Below are positions 8,901 through 18,417 of a DNA stretch of 64,000 bases, one piece after another. This DNA is from Campylobacterales bacterium. Its GTDB lineage: Bacteria > Campylobacterota > Campylobacteria > Campylobacterales > Sulfurimonadaceae. The translations under genes were made by a program, and so were the position numbers. The stretch covers positions 124,001-188,000 of the forward strand of contig JAPLGO010000012.1 of NCBI GenBank assembly GCA_026390115.1, in the 5' to 3' direction. A model generated the notes under the pieces. That model saw only the letters and a list, made by a program, of their open reading frames with translations, was not told where the DNA came from and searched no databases. Positions within the stretch are counted from its first letter, which is position 1, and every line of letters begins with the position of its first letter.

Positions 8901-11900
8901 TGTAGCTGAGAGCTTTTACTTCCACTTTGTTTTTTAGTATCACACTTCTAAAGAAACTATCTTTTGCAGTTTTGCTTTTGTTGTTAAGAAAGAAGTCTAA
9001 AAAGTGAGCCGTCTCATGCGCCATCACTTCAACATCACTGTAGTTTTTCAAACGGATTGCACTGTCTTTTCTTTGGTAAACACCCAAAGCACTTTTACCT
9101 TTTATCTTCCCATCATAAAGTCTATTGCCTATAATATCACTCAAATAGACACGCAAACTATCTGCGTTTATAGGCTTATCAAGCGTAGGAAGTTTTATCT
9201 CATTTTTACCAAGTAAAATAGTACCGCTTAAAGGACGATTGGGAATACCACTTACCGAGTAGTTAGGAACATAATTTACTCCAGCCTCATCATATCCATT
9301 TGCACGAGCATAAGCATCTGCATTTTCTTGACTTTCTTGTTCTTTTTCTGTTAAAATTTCAGAATAAGAGGAGCGACTATTATCGTTCGGGTTCGATACA
9401 GACTTAGGTTTAATAGAATCTAATATCTGAACAACCTCTGCTTTTGCAGTTGTAGATGGAACTTTTCCTCTTATGTATAAAACTTTGCCCTCATTAATTT
9501 TATTTCTCAAATTACTTATTGTTCTTACTCCATTTGAACTTATTATCCACTCCCCTGTTTGATAGTCTTTTGCCACACTATAAAAATGTTTATGATTTGC
9601 ACCATCAACAAAAGATTTAAAGAATACTAATGCACCATCATGCAAAGCTACAATAGAAGGCATTTCAAGGGTAGGCTTAATCTTTGTAAAAAATCTATGT
9701 CTTTCTTGATTTACAAGCTTAGTTAATGTACCAGATTTTATAACAAGAGGAACATTAGTTTTAAACTCACTGCTAACTAAATAATCCTCATCTTTACTAT
9801 TTAATCCAAACTCTCTAAACCACTCATCCTCATTAAATTCTATCTTATTAAACTCTTTTAAGTTGTTTTCATCAAGTATAATATGCTCTAAATCAAGATT
9901 AGTTATGTTTGAATTTTTACCATATTGTATTTTTGACTTATCTACGAAATATCCAAGTTTTGCAGGTGGTACTTTCATATAACTATTAGAAAAATCAGCA
10001 TCTCCAGCATCTTCCATATAGCTCTCTATCTCAGCTTTGCTCTTGCCCTCACTCTTTAATATCTGTTCAAGCGTATAAGCCTCTTTTATTTTTTCAATAT
10101 CTACATTCTTTCCATCATTTGTAAACTCATCCGTTATGAACTTTGTCTCAGCCTCATGGTCTGCTTGTTGTGTTTTACGCTCATCTGCTTTGGCTTCTAT
10201 CTCCGATATTTCTAAATCTATGCCTTGTATGGTATTCTCATACTTTGCTTTTCTCTCAACTAAAGCTTGAATATGTTTCTCTAATTTCTCTTTTTTCTCC
10301 GCTTCATCTTTGATGCCCTCATACTTTGGAAAATTTTGAGGCATAAGATTTTCATTTATTCCTTTGATTGCATCATTATAGTTTTTGATTGAGCCTTGTT
10401 TTGTTTTGATATCAGCATCGAGCTTAGTGATAATGTTTTTAAGATTATTCGCATCTATAACGGCATTTTCAATTACTCTCTGCTTTCTAAGTCTCTCTCT
10501 CTCAAAAGGGTCACGCTCTAAATCTATGACGGCTTGATAAGGGTCTGTAGTGTTTGAGTTGTCTATCATGGAGACACCATCAACTACAACCAAGTCCTCA
10601 TTTTCAGAAAATTTATACATATCATTGAAGCCTCTTTTTTTCATAACAATGTCATAACTTCTTTTGTCAAATGTTCCAAGTTGAAAAAATTGGTGTACTC
10701 TCACTTCTGCATTTTCATTCCCTTGACGAACCCCACGATTTGAACGCTGTTCTATCTCATCAGGGCGGAAAGGAATATCAAGTTGATAGATGTCAGTTGT
10801 TTTTCTATTTAAGTCCACACCAACACCTAACTTGCTCGTATTTCCAATAATTACTTTGATTGTACCAGCGTTGTACATATCCATAATCTTATTGAGCATA
10901 TCAGGCTTGATAGAACTCTTTGATACTTTACCTGTAGTTGGATTTACAAAAGCAGCACCATTTACAAAAACTACTTCCGTATCAGAAAACAATCCAGTTG
11001 CTAATATTTTATCTCGCATCTCAGCATGGGTAGAGGTTACACTTCCATCGCTATTTTTTACAGAGAGTCTATCCAAGAAGATAATCTGTCCACTATTGCT
11101 ATTTTCTTTATATTGCTTTGTAAGCAACTCTATAGTTTTTAAAATTTTGTTATTCTCATAGGTCGCAATATCATTTTCTATCACATCAAAAAGCTCATCA
11201 GGAGTAAAGCTAGACTTACCTTTTGTTCCAACATCATAAAGTCTTAAATCAATACTTGCACTTCGTCCTGCACCCATAGCAACAAGAGCTATTTCAACAT
11301 TGCCAGAACTATCTAAGCCACTTTTTACCTTTTTTGCATCTTCCATCGCAGTTAAAATTCTGTGCTGCACATCTTGAAAAATCTTCTCTCCAGCCTTTGA
11401 GAGCTTGAGATAGTGCTGCACATCTACTTGTTTTGGTCGTGGAAGCTCAGGCATATCTTTAAAGCCTTTATAATCCACAAATCTATCAAGTATTTTTCCC
11501 ATCCAATCAAGGTTTTTCATACTTGCTAAAGCTTCTCTTTTTACTATCTTACCTGTAGAGTCTGTTGTTTCAAACTCCTCTATGTAATAAAAAGTATCTA
11601 CGAAATCTTTAGAAGAGATAATCCCGTATTCATTCAGTATGTTTTCGTCTAAATGCTGTAAAAGTGTATAGAGTTCAAGCGGTTTATTCGGTGTTGGTGT
11701 ACCTGTAAGCAAGATGACATTATTACCATTATTGTTTTTAGAAACATATTTGCTTTTAAATCTAAAGTCATAACTTCGCATACTGCCAAGCGTTGCACTG
11801 TTAGGTTCTTTACCCTCAGCTATATCTTTTGCATTTAGTGCATTTCCCTCTTTATCTGTATAGCTTATAACTACACTTGCTCCAAGTCCACCTTTGATGT

Positions 11901-14900
11901 CTCTACCGCCAAGCCCTATATTTTTATAATACTGTACTTCATCGGCAATCAATCCATCAAAGCCCATCTTCGCAAAATCAAACTCAACATCGCTACCGTA
12001 TGCTTGTTTAAGTCCATTTTTCAAAGCTCTTTTTTTAGCCTCTGCGGACACACCTTTTTTCTTACTTTTACTATCTTCGGCTTCGGCTTCTTCTACTGCT
12101 TGTATCTGTTCCACCAAATCATCTACAAACTCACTCATGACATTACTAGGAAGTCCAAACTTTTGGAACATAGTATCGCCTATGATTGTAAAATCATAAC
12201 GGTTATTGGCAAGGTCAAAAGCCATCTGCTCTTTTTCTTCACGGCTTAGTTGTGTCCACTCTTTTGCATTTCCTTTATTTACACCGCTTTTTACTTTTGG
12301 AAATTCAAAAACTGAAGCATTCTGGTAGAGTTCTTTTACACTGTTTTCCCATTGAGCAATAGTATTTACTGGAACAACAAAAAGAGGCTTTTTCATAACA
12401 CCTTGCTGTACAAGGTTCATAACCGCAACTATTGCCGTGATTGTCTTACCACCCCCTGGGGCAAAAGCCAAAACACCTTTTTTATTAAATACCAATTTTT
12501 CAGCACCTTGCATTTGATGCGATTGCATAGTAAAAGGTTTGCCTCTGAATGTTTTAGGAAGTTCACGCAAAAGTACACCTGTCATTTCAGGACGGACATA
12601 AAAGTTTGAGTTTTTATTATACTCATCTGTAAGTATCTCAGCCAAACCCTGTTTTTCTATGTATCGCATTACTTGCGGAACTAAAACCTCACTCAGTAGC
12701 TTTGTAGCTTCCATAGTTCTTTGGATATTCTCTTGGTCACTCTCATCTTTACCTTTTGGAGCAAGGGCTTTTTTATTTAAGTATCTATCATAAAGCTCAG
12801 ACTTAAATCTGTCTCCATCAAATACTTCAGGATGAACATAAAGTTCTCCGCCTCTCTCTGTACTGATTGCATTGCGGATGGCATTCGGTAACCAACTCTC
12901 TCCACCCTTAACTGTTATATTTTTAAAAGGTATTTGCGTAGGAACAATCGCTTTTAGCTTTTTATATTGTTCATTGTAATCGTTTATATCCATATTGTGA
13001 TATTTTCGCATCCCATCAAGCGTATCTAGTTTTGAATAAACATTTCCGCTGTAATACATAAAGTCTAGTTGGATCTCATTCACACCGCTTCTTAAAAAGC
13101 TACGATTACTTTCAAGCTCTTTTATCTCCTCAGCACTCAAAAACTTATACTCTCTTGAAGTATCTATAACAGCATCGCCAGTTGAATAGTAAAGTGCTTT
13201 TTCTATGAGAGGACTTTTTTCGTTTATCTCTAAATTTCCACTATCTTTAAATCTTGTTTGCTCTCCATAAATAGGAGCAGGATTAAAATCTTTATCAAAG
13301 TAACTCATATACTCTTTAAGTGCTATATCTAATCGATACTCTTTCATAAATCTTTTAAGAGCTATGTCATTATGTGGAGATTTCTCAAACTGTTGTTTAT
13401 AGTTTTGTATCTCTGTCAGTGCTTTATTTAACATAGCTTTATCTTCAAGACGAACGCCATCTTCTGTAAGCATTTTTATATTTTCAAGCAAAAGTGCTTT
13501 TTTTGTATTTTCCCCTTTTAATACTTTTCCAAACATCCCTTTTTGTTCTGAGTTTTCATACGAAAATACTTTATCAAAGAAAACAATTTTACCCTCATCA
13601 ACAATACTATGAGACTTCAAATTTTTATCTATAAATGATTTTACCTCTAACCCATTCTCTTTAGCATAAGCAAATACGGCTGTGTCATCATAAAACAAAC
13701 TCTGTTCTTTCATCTCTTTTTTAACAGCTTTATACGGCTCATAACTAATCTTAATATTCTCAAATTTAGGTTCGCCTTTTACTATCCATCCCTCTTTGCC
13801 CATCTTTGTTTTGTCTTTACCTACAACAACTTCATCGCCTAATAAATTCTCAGGATGCTGTATAAGATATTCATTCATAGCAAAACCGTCTTTATTGCCA
13901 ATGTTTACAAATTGATTGTTCACATCTTCTTGACGGCTCTTTACACCCTCTGGTCTTTTTTGTATAAAGATAATATCTATCATGGTATCTGTGTGAGCAT
14001 TTTTAGCTTGTGATTTTTCAGGAAGTCTAAAAGCTCCTAGGATATCGCCTCTATCCATCAAATACTTTCTAAGCTGTCTTGCAGTTGTAGTTCCGTCCAT
14101 CATGCCTGTACTTGTCATAAATGCAATAACACCATTCTCTTTTACTTTATCCATAGAGTGAGCGAAATAGAAGTTATGTATTGCTTTAAACGCAGGTTTG
14201 ATTGTCATAGCGTGTTCACGCATAAGCATCTCTGCGCTTGCAAAAGGAACATTAGAAATTACAAGGTCGTAATTTTTCCCTTGAAAAGTCTCATAGGTAT
14301 CTGCATAGAAGTTTTTGATTTGTGGATAAAGTCTTTTTGTGATTTCAATGTTTGTCATATCTATATCCACAACATCCCAAGAAGCATTTGGCATAAATCC
14401 TACGAAGTTACCGCTACCCACAGCAGGTTCTAAAATTTTATCCATAGGAACATCTGCATCTACTAAAGCTTTGTAGATTGATTGTACAGTTTCGTAGTTT
14501 GTGTAATGTTGATTTACTGAGTTTTCGTTTGCCTCTCCAAGTCCACCCTCTCCAGTATAGTGGCGAAGCACCTCACGGTCTGCCCCTGTTATCTCTTCAA
14601 TCGGCTTTTTAATTATTTCAAGTGCAGCATCATTGAACTTTTTACGCTGACCTTTTGTAAGGGTAACAGGAGACTTACCCTCTAGTGAATAGTTCTCAGT
14701 GCTATTTGGTTCATCAGATTTTGGTAATACTCCGTTCGCATCAGTTGATTGTTGCTCAGACTGTTGATTTTTGCCAGTGGTTTTGTATCCGTCCACTCCG
14801 ACATATCCATTGGATATTTCATCTTGAGTGCTTCCATTCGTACCAAGTCCGTCAGGTCGTCTATTGCCCTCTGATATTGGCTTGTCACTTCCTTGCTTTG

Positions 14901-17900
14901 TGCCTGTGTTAGATGTGCTTTGTTGGTTAGTTGGTACTCCAAGTTCGCCACTTGCTTTGTTAGCATCTCTACCGCTTCTATCATCTCTTGTGTTTGCATT
15001 GTCTTGTACCTCTAGTTTAATTATATCACTTTTATTGCCACGAGTGAATAAATCGTTTATTTCCGCTTCACTCATATATTTATCAGGATTATTTTTCATA
15101 TCCTCTTCTTCTGCGAGTGAAGCTTTTTCGGAGCGCATATCTTGCAATATTTCTATATAAGTAACATCTTCTTTTTTAATATTATAAGATGAAGACTCTT
15201 CTGGATTCTCAAGTATATATCTATCTGTAGCACCTCTTTTTTGAGATGATATAACAGTGTATCCACTCTCAAAAGCTGTATCTAAAAACTCTTTTCTACT
15301 CATAGACTTATTTTCAAAGTTTACTTTTTGATTTTCAAGACTTCTTATAATTCGCTCACTATCGGCTTTTGCTGTTTCTACTTCTCTTTGTTTATTTCTA
15401 TCTTGTAAAAACTGCGAATATTTCCCATAAAAAAAAGTATCAAGGGCTTCTATGGTTGCTTTTTTTGTAGTCCCAAACTTTATATCTCGTATTTGTTCTA
15501 TCGCTTTTTTATAGCTTTCAAATCCAGAACCATTCACAAATCTATCGTGAATCCTTTGCATATTTGCACTATCAAAATCTTGTAACATACTCTCTGCGGT
15601 AGTATAGAAATGGTTTTGATAAAACTCATCTGATTTTTTCATTCTCTCTTTTGCTTCATTATATTGCTTTGACTCTACACCGTACTCTTCTTCTTTTTGC
15701 TTGAGATATTGAGTATCCTCTCTCACTCTCTTTTGTTTGTAATTTGCAAATACTCTTCTTATATTATCATTTTCTTGCATGTTACTTAAAATTGTCCGTT
15801 CAGGAGTGACAAGAGTATCTAAGAAGTTATTATCATCTTTATGTAAATTAGTAAGTGTATGAATAATAATATCAGCATCAGCAGCATCTCTTTTAACAAG
15901 CTCTTGTTTTGTGTCCTCATTCCAATAAGTACCCATCAGGTCACTGCGTTGTTGTTCAGTGGCACTATCCCAATATGTTGAAAATGTTTTTTTTCTATCT
16001 TCAAACGAAATAGGATTCTGAGGAACAGGACTCCACTTATCTTTAATATCTTCGGCATGTGGAACTGCATCTAACTTGCTTTCAAGTCTATCGCTAAAAA
16101 CATCTTGCAAATCATAATCCATAAGAGAAGTATTATCAGCATCTATCGCTTTTAATTTATTATTCTCATCATTTTTAAAATTCTCATAATCTCCAAGATA
16201 GTACCCTTTTGCCATTTTTTCATTATTAACATTTCCACCTGTTATAGTATTGTCTTTCGGATTTTCTCTATAAAGCCAATACCCTCTTTTATCAGCTTTT
16301 ATTTTATATGCGTCTTGAATATTATTGCTTTGCATGAAGTTATCAATGTATGTTTGCAACTCATCTTTTGAAGTAATTGAACTTGCATTATCAGTTGTTA
16401 AGCTATCCTTAACAACTGCCTCTGGCTCAGGCTCTCCGATAATAGGCTTTTCGATTATAGGTGTCTGTGTTGCAACAGGTGTTTCCTCAAACCCTTTAGG
16501 TTTCAACGCTTCACTCAGTTGTAAAGGATTACTTGACAACTGTTCGGGATTTCCGAATAGTTCATTTTGTAACTCAGTAAATCCTACATCTATCGCATTG
16601 AGTCCGTTATTATCACTTACATTTAAACCGTTCTGTTTTGCACTCTTTACAACTTCCGCTTGTATCTCTATGTTGTTTACAGCTTCAATCGGTACTTCAT
16701 GCTCAGGATGGTTAATCACTAAGTTTTGAAACTCATCTTGAATGGTTTTTACTTTATCGTTCAGATTGTTTGAAAAGTTTATATATCCTGCATCATCAGT
16801 GGTTGCTACTAATCCGCTTCCCATCATCTGCTTGTTGTACACATCTTGTATGTAGGCATCACGAGCTTTTTCTTTCTCAGCTTCAAAAGTATCTAGTTTT
16901 TGATTATTCATAGCTGTTTGCCCACCGCCTATGAGTCCACCCATAGCAAAACCACCAACACCACCAGCTACCATAGACTCAGCGACACCATCCATAAGGG
17001 CTTGTTTTTCATTTGCGTGTTGTTGCACAGCTAAGTTTCCACCTACTTGTTCTGCACCACTTTGTAAAACTTCTTGCCCTAACTCTTCTGCACCAGTTGT
17101 TAAAGCCTCTTGCCCTATACCTTTTCGTACCAACTCACTTGCTTCTTTTTTTGCACCTGCAAATAAAGGAGACATCACATAGCCAAAAGGAGCAGAGAGA
17201 AGTGTTGTAGTGACAAAATCATACATAGCAGCATCTCCGCCTGTTGCTTTTGCGATAGCTTGTTTTGCTAATTTCTCATCTCCTAGCTTTTTAAACATTG
17301 CACGGTACTCAGGATGTTGCATCAAATCATCATGTTTCATTCCCATAACTTTTTCTTCTGTTTGCACACCTTGTATTGGTGCGGCAGTTATTCCTTCTCC
17401 TAAACCATACCCAGCAGCAGCAGCTAGTTTTTCCCCGATAGACGGTATGAGAGTAAAGCCTTTTGCTAACATTCCACCGATACCCATTCCAAGACCCATA
17501 GCAGGGATTGATTCAGCAGACATTAACCCAACTTTTGCAGGGTTTGCGACAATATTTGCAAGTGTATCAGACACGCTAATATCTCCTTTATCATCACGCA
17601 CAGTAAAGTTTTCTTTTTGAGCTTTTAGTGCTTCAGGAGATAATCCATCTTTCCAATATTGCTTTGCTTCCTTACCTGTATCTCGTACCGCAGTTCCATA
17701 CTTTGTAAGTCCATCACTCCCTATTGCATCTCCAGCATGTTCTAAAGCCCAACCAGCACCCTCGTAAATTCCAGCCGCACCACTCGCAAGTGCATCTCCA
17801 TAATCAGATAGTTGTGTTTGAGGGGTAAATGTTTTTTTATTTTGTTCAACTGTAGCTAAGTCTTGCTCAAGCGGAGAAAGCATTTTTGCAGGTTCATTGT

Positions 17901-18336
17901 TAAATATTTCAGCTGGAGTTTGTTGTGCAGGTTTAAATTCTCTCGTAGCTGTTACATCATCGCTTTTGATAGTTCCTAAAGTATCTACAGGAAAAGGATT
18001 TGTAGGCTTAGTTATATTTACCACAGGCTCACTCACTAAAGGATGTTTTACTGTTGGCTCTGTAGCAGTTTTAAGAAATGCCTCTTGAAGTGTACTTACT
18101 ATACCTTGTCGAATATCCTCTTGAACAACTTTTGCTTTATCAAAAGTATCGCTCACATCAAAATCAAGCTGTGAATTTACAAAGTTTGCTTTAATAGCGG
18201 ATTGTTTAGTTGCATCAAGTTTAGCAAATTCTTCATCTGCCATCTCTTTATCAAAATAGTTATGTGCAATAGATTGTTTTTTTGTTAAATCTAGGTCTTG
18301 GAATTCTTTATCTAAAAAAATATCTAGCTGTTTCAA
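5980..18336 (-). CDS. Giant polyvalent phage protein (4118 aa): N6-adenine MTase, SNF2-type helicase, HExxH zincin, LPD38-like C-terminus
   Basis: ILEPAVGSGNF...DLVISNVPF; APGGGKT, ADEVQYYKN, LLTGTPTP, RSNRGVRQGN; MAHETAHFLDFF...EGFAEF; membrane segments; IPRPFDIGFAFATVPEIV near C-terminus. Confidence 0.85.
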   Translation of the reverse strand: MKQLDIFLDKEFQDLDLTKKQSIAHNYFDKEMADEEFAKLDATKQSAIKANFVNSQLDFDVSDTFDKAKVVQEDIRQGIVSTLQEAFLKTATEPTVKHPLVSEPVVNITKPTNPFPVDTLGTIKSDDVTATREFKPAQQTPAEIFNNEPAKMLSPLEQDLATVEQNKKTFTPQTQLSDYGDALASGAAGIYEGAGWALEHAGDAIGSDGLTKYGTAVRDTGKEAKQYWKDGLSPEALKAQKENFTVRDDKGDISVSDTLANIVANPAKVGLMSAESIPAMGLGMGIGGMLAKGFTLIPSIGEKLAAAAGYGLGEGITAAPIQGVQTEEKVMGMKHDDLMQHPEYRAMFKKLGDEKLAKQAIAKATGGDAAMYDFVTTTLLSAPFGYVMSPLFAGAKKEASELVRKGIGQEALTTGAEELGQEVLQSGAEQVGGNLAVQQHANEKQALMDGVAESMVAGGVGGFAMGGLIGGGQTAMNNQKLDTFEAEKEKARDAYIQDVYNKQMMGSGLVATTDDAGYINFSNNLNDKVKTIQDEFQNLVINHPEHEVPIEAVNNIEIQAEVVKSAKQNGLNVSDNNGLNAIDVGFTELQNELFGNPEQLSSNPLQLSEALKPKGFEETPVATQTPIIEKPIIGEPEPEAVVKDSLTTDNASSITSKDELQTYIDNFMQSNNIQDAYKIKADKRGYWLYRENPKDNTITGGNVNNEKMAKGYYLGDYENFKNDENNKLKAIDADNTSLMDYDLQDVFSDRLESKLDAVPHAEDIKDKWSPVPQNPISFEDRKKTFSTYWDSATEQQRSDLMGTYWNEDTKQELVKRDAADADIIIHTLTNLHKDDNNFLDTLVTPERTILSNMQENDNIRRVFANYKQKRVREDTQYLKQKEEEYGVESKQYNEAKERMKKSDEFYQNHFYTTAESMLQDFDSANMQRIHDRFVNGSGFESYKKAIEQIRDIKFGTTKKATIEALDTFFYGKYSQFLQDRNKQREVETAKADSERIIRSLENQKVNFENKSMSRKEFLDTAFESGYTVISSQKRGATDRYILENPEESSSYNIKKEDVTYIEILQDMRSEKASLAEEEDMKNNPDKYMSEAEINDLFTRGNKSDIIKLEVQDNANTRDDRSGRDANKASGELGVPTNQQSTSNTGTKQGSDKPISEGNRRPDGLGTNGSTQDEISNGYVGVDGYKTTGKNQQSEQQSTDANGVLPKSDEPNSTENYSLEGKSPVTLTKGQRKKFNDAALEIIKKPIEEITGADREVLRHYTGEGGLGEANENSVNQHYTNYETVQSIYKALVDADVPMDKILEPAVGSGNFVGFMPNASWDVVDIDMTNIEITKRLYPQIKNFYADTYETFQGKNYDLVISNVPFASAEMLMREHAMTIKPAFKAIHNFYFAHSMDKVKENGVIAFMTSTGMMDGTTTARQLRKYLMDRGDILGAFRLPEKSQAKNAHTDTMIDIIFIQKRPEGVKSRQEDVNNQFVNIGNKDGFAMNEYLIQHPENLLGDEVVVGKDKTKMGKEGWIVKGEPKFENIKISYEPYKAVKKEMKEQSLFYDDTAVFAYAKENGLEVKSFIDKNLKSHSIVDEGKIVFFDKVFSYENSEQKGMFGKVLKGENTKKALLLENIKMLTEDGVRLEDKAMLNKALTEIQNYKQQFEKSPHNDIALKRFMKEYRLDIALKEYMSYFDKDFNPAPIYGEQTRFKDSGNLEINEKSPLIEKALYYSTGDAVIDTSREYKFLSAEEIKELESNRSFLRSGVNEIQLDFMYYSGNVYSKLDTLDGMRKYHNMDINDYNEQYKKLKAIVPTQIPFKNITVKGGESWLPNAIRNAISTERGGELYVHPEVFDGDRFKSELYDRYLNKKALAPKGKDESDQENIQRTMEATKLLSEVLVPQVMRYIEKQGLAEILTDEYNKNSNFYVRPEMTGVLLRELPKTFRGKPFTMQSHQMQGAEKLVFNKKGVLAFAPGGGKTITAIVAVMNLVQQGVMKKPLFVVPVNTIAQWENSVKELYQNASVFEFPKVKSGVNKGNAKEWTQLSREEKEQMAFDLANNRYDFTIIGDTMFQKFGLPSNVMSEFVDDLVEQIQAVEEAEAEDSKSKKKGVSAEAKKRALKNGLKQAYGSDVEFDFAKMGFDGLIADEVQYYKNIGLGGRDIKGGLGASVVISYTDKEGNALNAKDIAEGKEPNSATLGSMRSYDFRFKSKYVSKNNNGNNVILLTGTPTPNKPLELYTLLQHLDENILNEYGIISSKDFVDTFYYIEEFETTDSTGKIVKREALASMKNLDWMGKILDRFVDYKGFKDMPELPRPKQVDVQHYLKLSKAGEKIFQDVQHRILTAMEDAKKVKSGLDSSGNVEIALVAMGAGRSASIDLRLYDVGTKGKSSFTPDELFDVIENDIATYENNKILKTIELLTKQYKENSNSGQIIFLDRLSVKNSDGSVTSTHAEMRDKILATGLFSDTEVVFVNGAAFVNPTTGKVSKSSIKPDMLNKIMDMYNAGTIKVIIGNTSKLGVGVDLNRKTTDIYQLDIPFRPDEIEQRSNRGVRQGNENAEVRVHQFFQLGTFDKRSYDIVMKKRGFNDMYKFSENEDLVVVDGVSMIDNSNTTDPYQAVIDLERDPFERERLRKQRVIENAVIDANNLKNIITKLDADIKTKQGSIKNYNDAIKGINENLMPQNFPKYEGIKDEAEKKEKLEKHIQALVERKAKYENTIQGIDLEISEIEAKADERKTQQADHEAETKFITDEFTNDGKNVDIEKIKEAYTLEQILKSEGKSKAEIESYMEDAGDADFSNSYMKVPPAKLGYFVDKSKIQYGKNSNITNLDLEHIILDENNLKEFNKIEFNEDEWFREFGLNSKDEDYLVSSEFKTNVPLVIKSGTLTKLVNQERHRFFTKIKPTLEMPSIVALHDGALVFFKSFVDGANHKHFYSVAKDYQTGEWIISSNGVRTISNLRNKINEGKVLYIRGKVPSTTAKAEVVQILDSIKPKSVSNPNDNSRSSYSEILTEKEQESQENADAYARANGYDEAGVNYVPNYSVSGIPNRPLSGTILLGKNEIKLPTLDKPINADSLRVYLSDIIGNRLYDGKIKGKSALGVYQRKDSAIRLKNYSDVEVMAHETAHFLDFFLNNKSKTAKDSFFRSVILKNKVEVKALSYTTDPKKVLSEGFAEFIRLWLTNYNTLTLVAPTMVKDFEARLAKDKNLQSKMEMLQTGMHQFYYQGADAGLRSKQGGELNATAKKLARGQKEIGKDIRQSAIDKIHSIKRIEAEILGDNPKDAMDSAYKILQLAEHASSIMHTAMHFGIPTVTQSGDLTYSGKALNDIFAPATKVSEERVRLLSDYLVAMRADELMGQGRENLITKDEIKAGLALAQKYPEFEAIFNEYQTFNDGMLDFYVAMNLITSSQKENFQEMNKNYVPFHRVTESVQNGVVPPAKIGQRLTGGTHSLGNIMENIINGLESNIKQALISRGKSVFFKMLDDSGMGGVFATKVSAENKLVKSDIAQQAKKVAQLMAELGVTVAKDGMIFSGSIDADVIVDVNEIEQNLLDNPSALEFWTHGHKPTSQTGYIETVIIDDKKVYFEVHDAGLVDSLTSFSGANYNSLVQGLMIAKNIMTWNITNNPLFYLTNFVRDTTSASVLSKNKFIPIITSVVGMYHFIMKTPTFKAFMASGGGYGTRRTTLGGDVDSMAMLEVNRGLEVVSKLLAGMAYGADIFEYGTRVGDFALAQKAGKSYMQSSFEANDVSTDFTIKGSNRTWTGFLATVPFMKAGINGIDKTAKRIFSLNGEMKLSNSLKFKNQLGELQGHKLKLYIMGGLIATASLALWIRNRDDDRYKRLTKDQKLMYWHFFIGDTHIKIPRPFDIGFAFATVPEIVADGIYTKHGEDAVKDFIWGVKTMFSVGNVSGLFQPILNHAMNTNWKGSPILPTYLDNLDDKGDQYLNATPLMYKEFGKKTGISPILTQHYVDGYLGLTAKMVEHFTEGMLWNSKDWGERPFSQNPAEFLTYRFKGKEQDSTTKYSEKYYELMQKAGAVKNSFESKKQKAFLDKGQDIKNYMNNQEKGAYVQLSKLMSHYNKTLTEAKNSVEHISYSKDLSKSEKEKKINEIYTKKTEGFKTATEAIEKELKKFEDK
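14682..14999 (-). CDS. Candidate overprinted gene in an alternative frame of the giant ORF (105 aa, coiled-coil-like)
   Basis: MQTQEMIEAVEMLTKQVANLEYQLTNKAHLTQAQSKEVTSQYQ...; AGAGG ~10 nt upstream of ATG; host frame here is low-complexity linker. Confidence 0.4.
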   Translation of the reverse strand: MQTQEMIEAVEMLTKQVANLEYQLTNKAHLTQAQSKEVTSQYQRAIDDLTDLVRMEALKMKYPMDMSEWTDTKPLAKINSLSNNQLMRTEYYQNLMNQIALRTIH

Positions 18337-18365
18337 GGGAAGCCTTTATTGTTATATAAAGGCTT

Positions 18366-18409
18366 ATAATAGCAAATCAAAAAGAGTTAAGTGGTATCTC
18401 AATTTGGTA
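18366..18409 (-). promoter_or_regulatory. Phage promoter, copy 1 (upstream of giant gene)
   Basis: Minus strand TACCAAATTGAGATACCACTTAA-N15-TATTAT. Confidence 0.7.
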
Positions 18410-18417
18410 TGGTTAGT

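Noticed and set aside
7724-17620. Many plus-strand ORFs (60-136 aa) inside the giant gene
   Set aside because: Antisense to a continuous 4118-aa frame, unnatural composition (Ser/Cys/Phe/Ile-rich), no consistent RBS; shadows of coding bias
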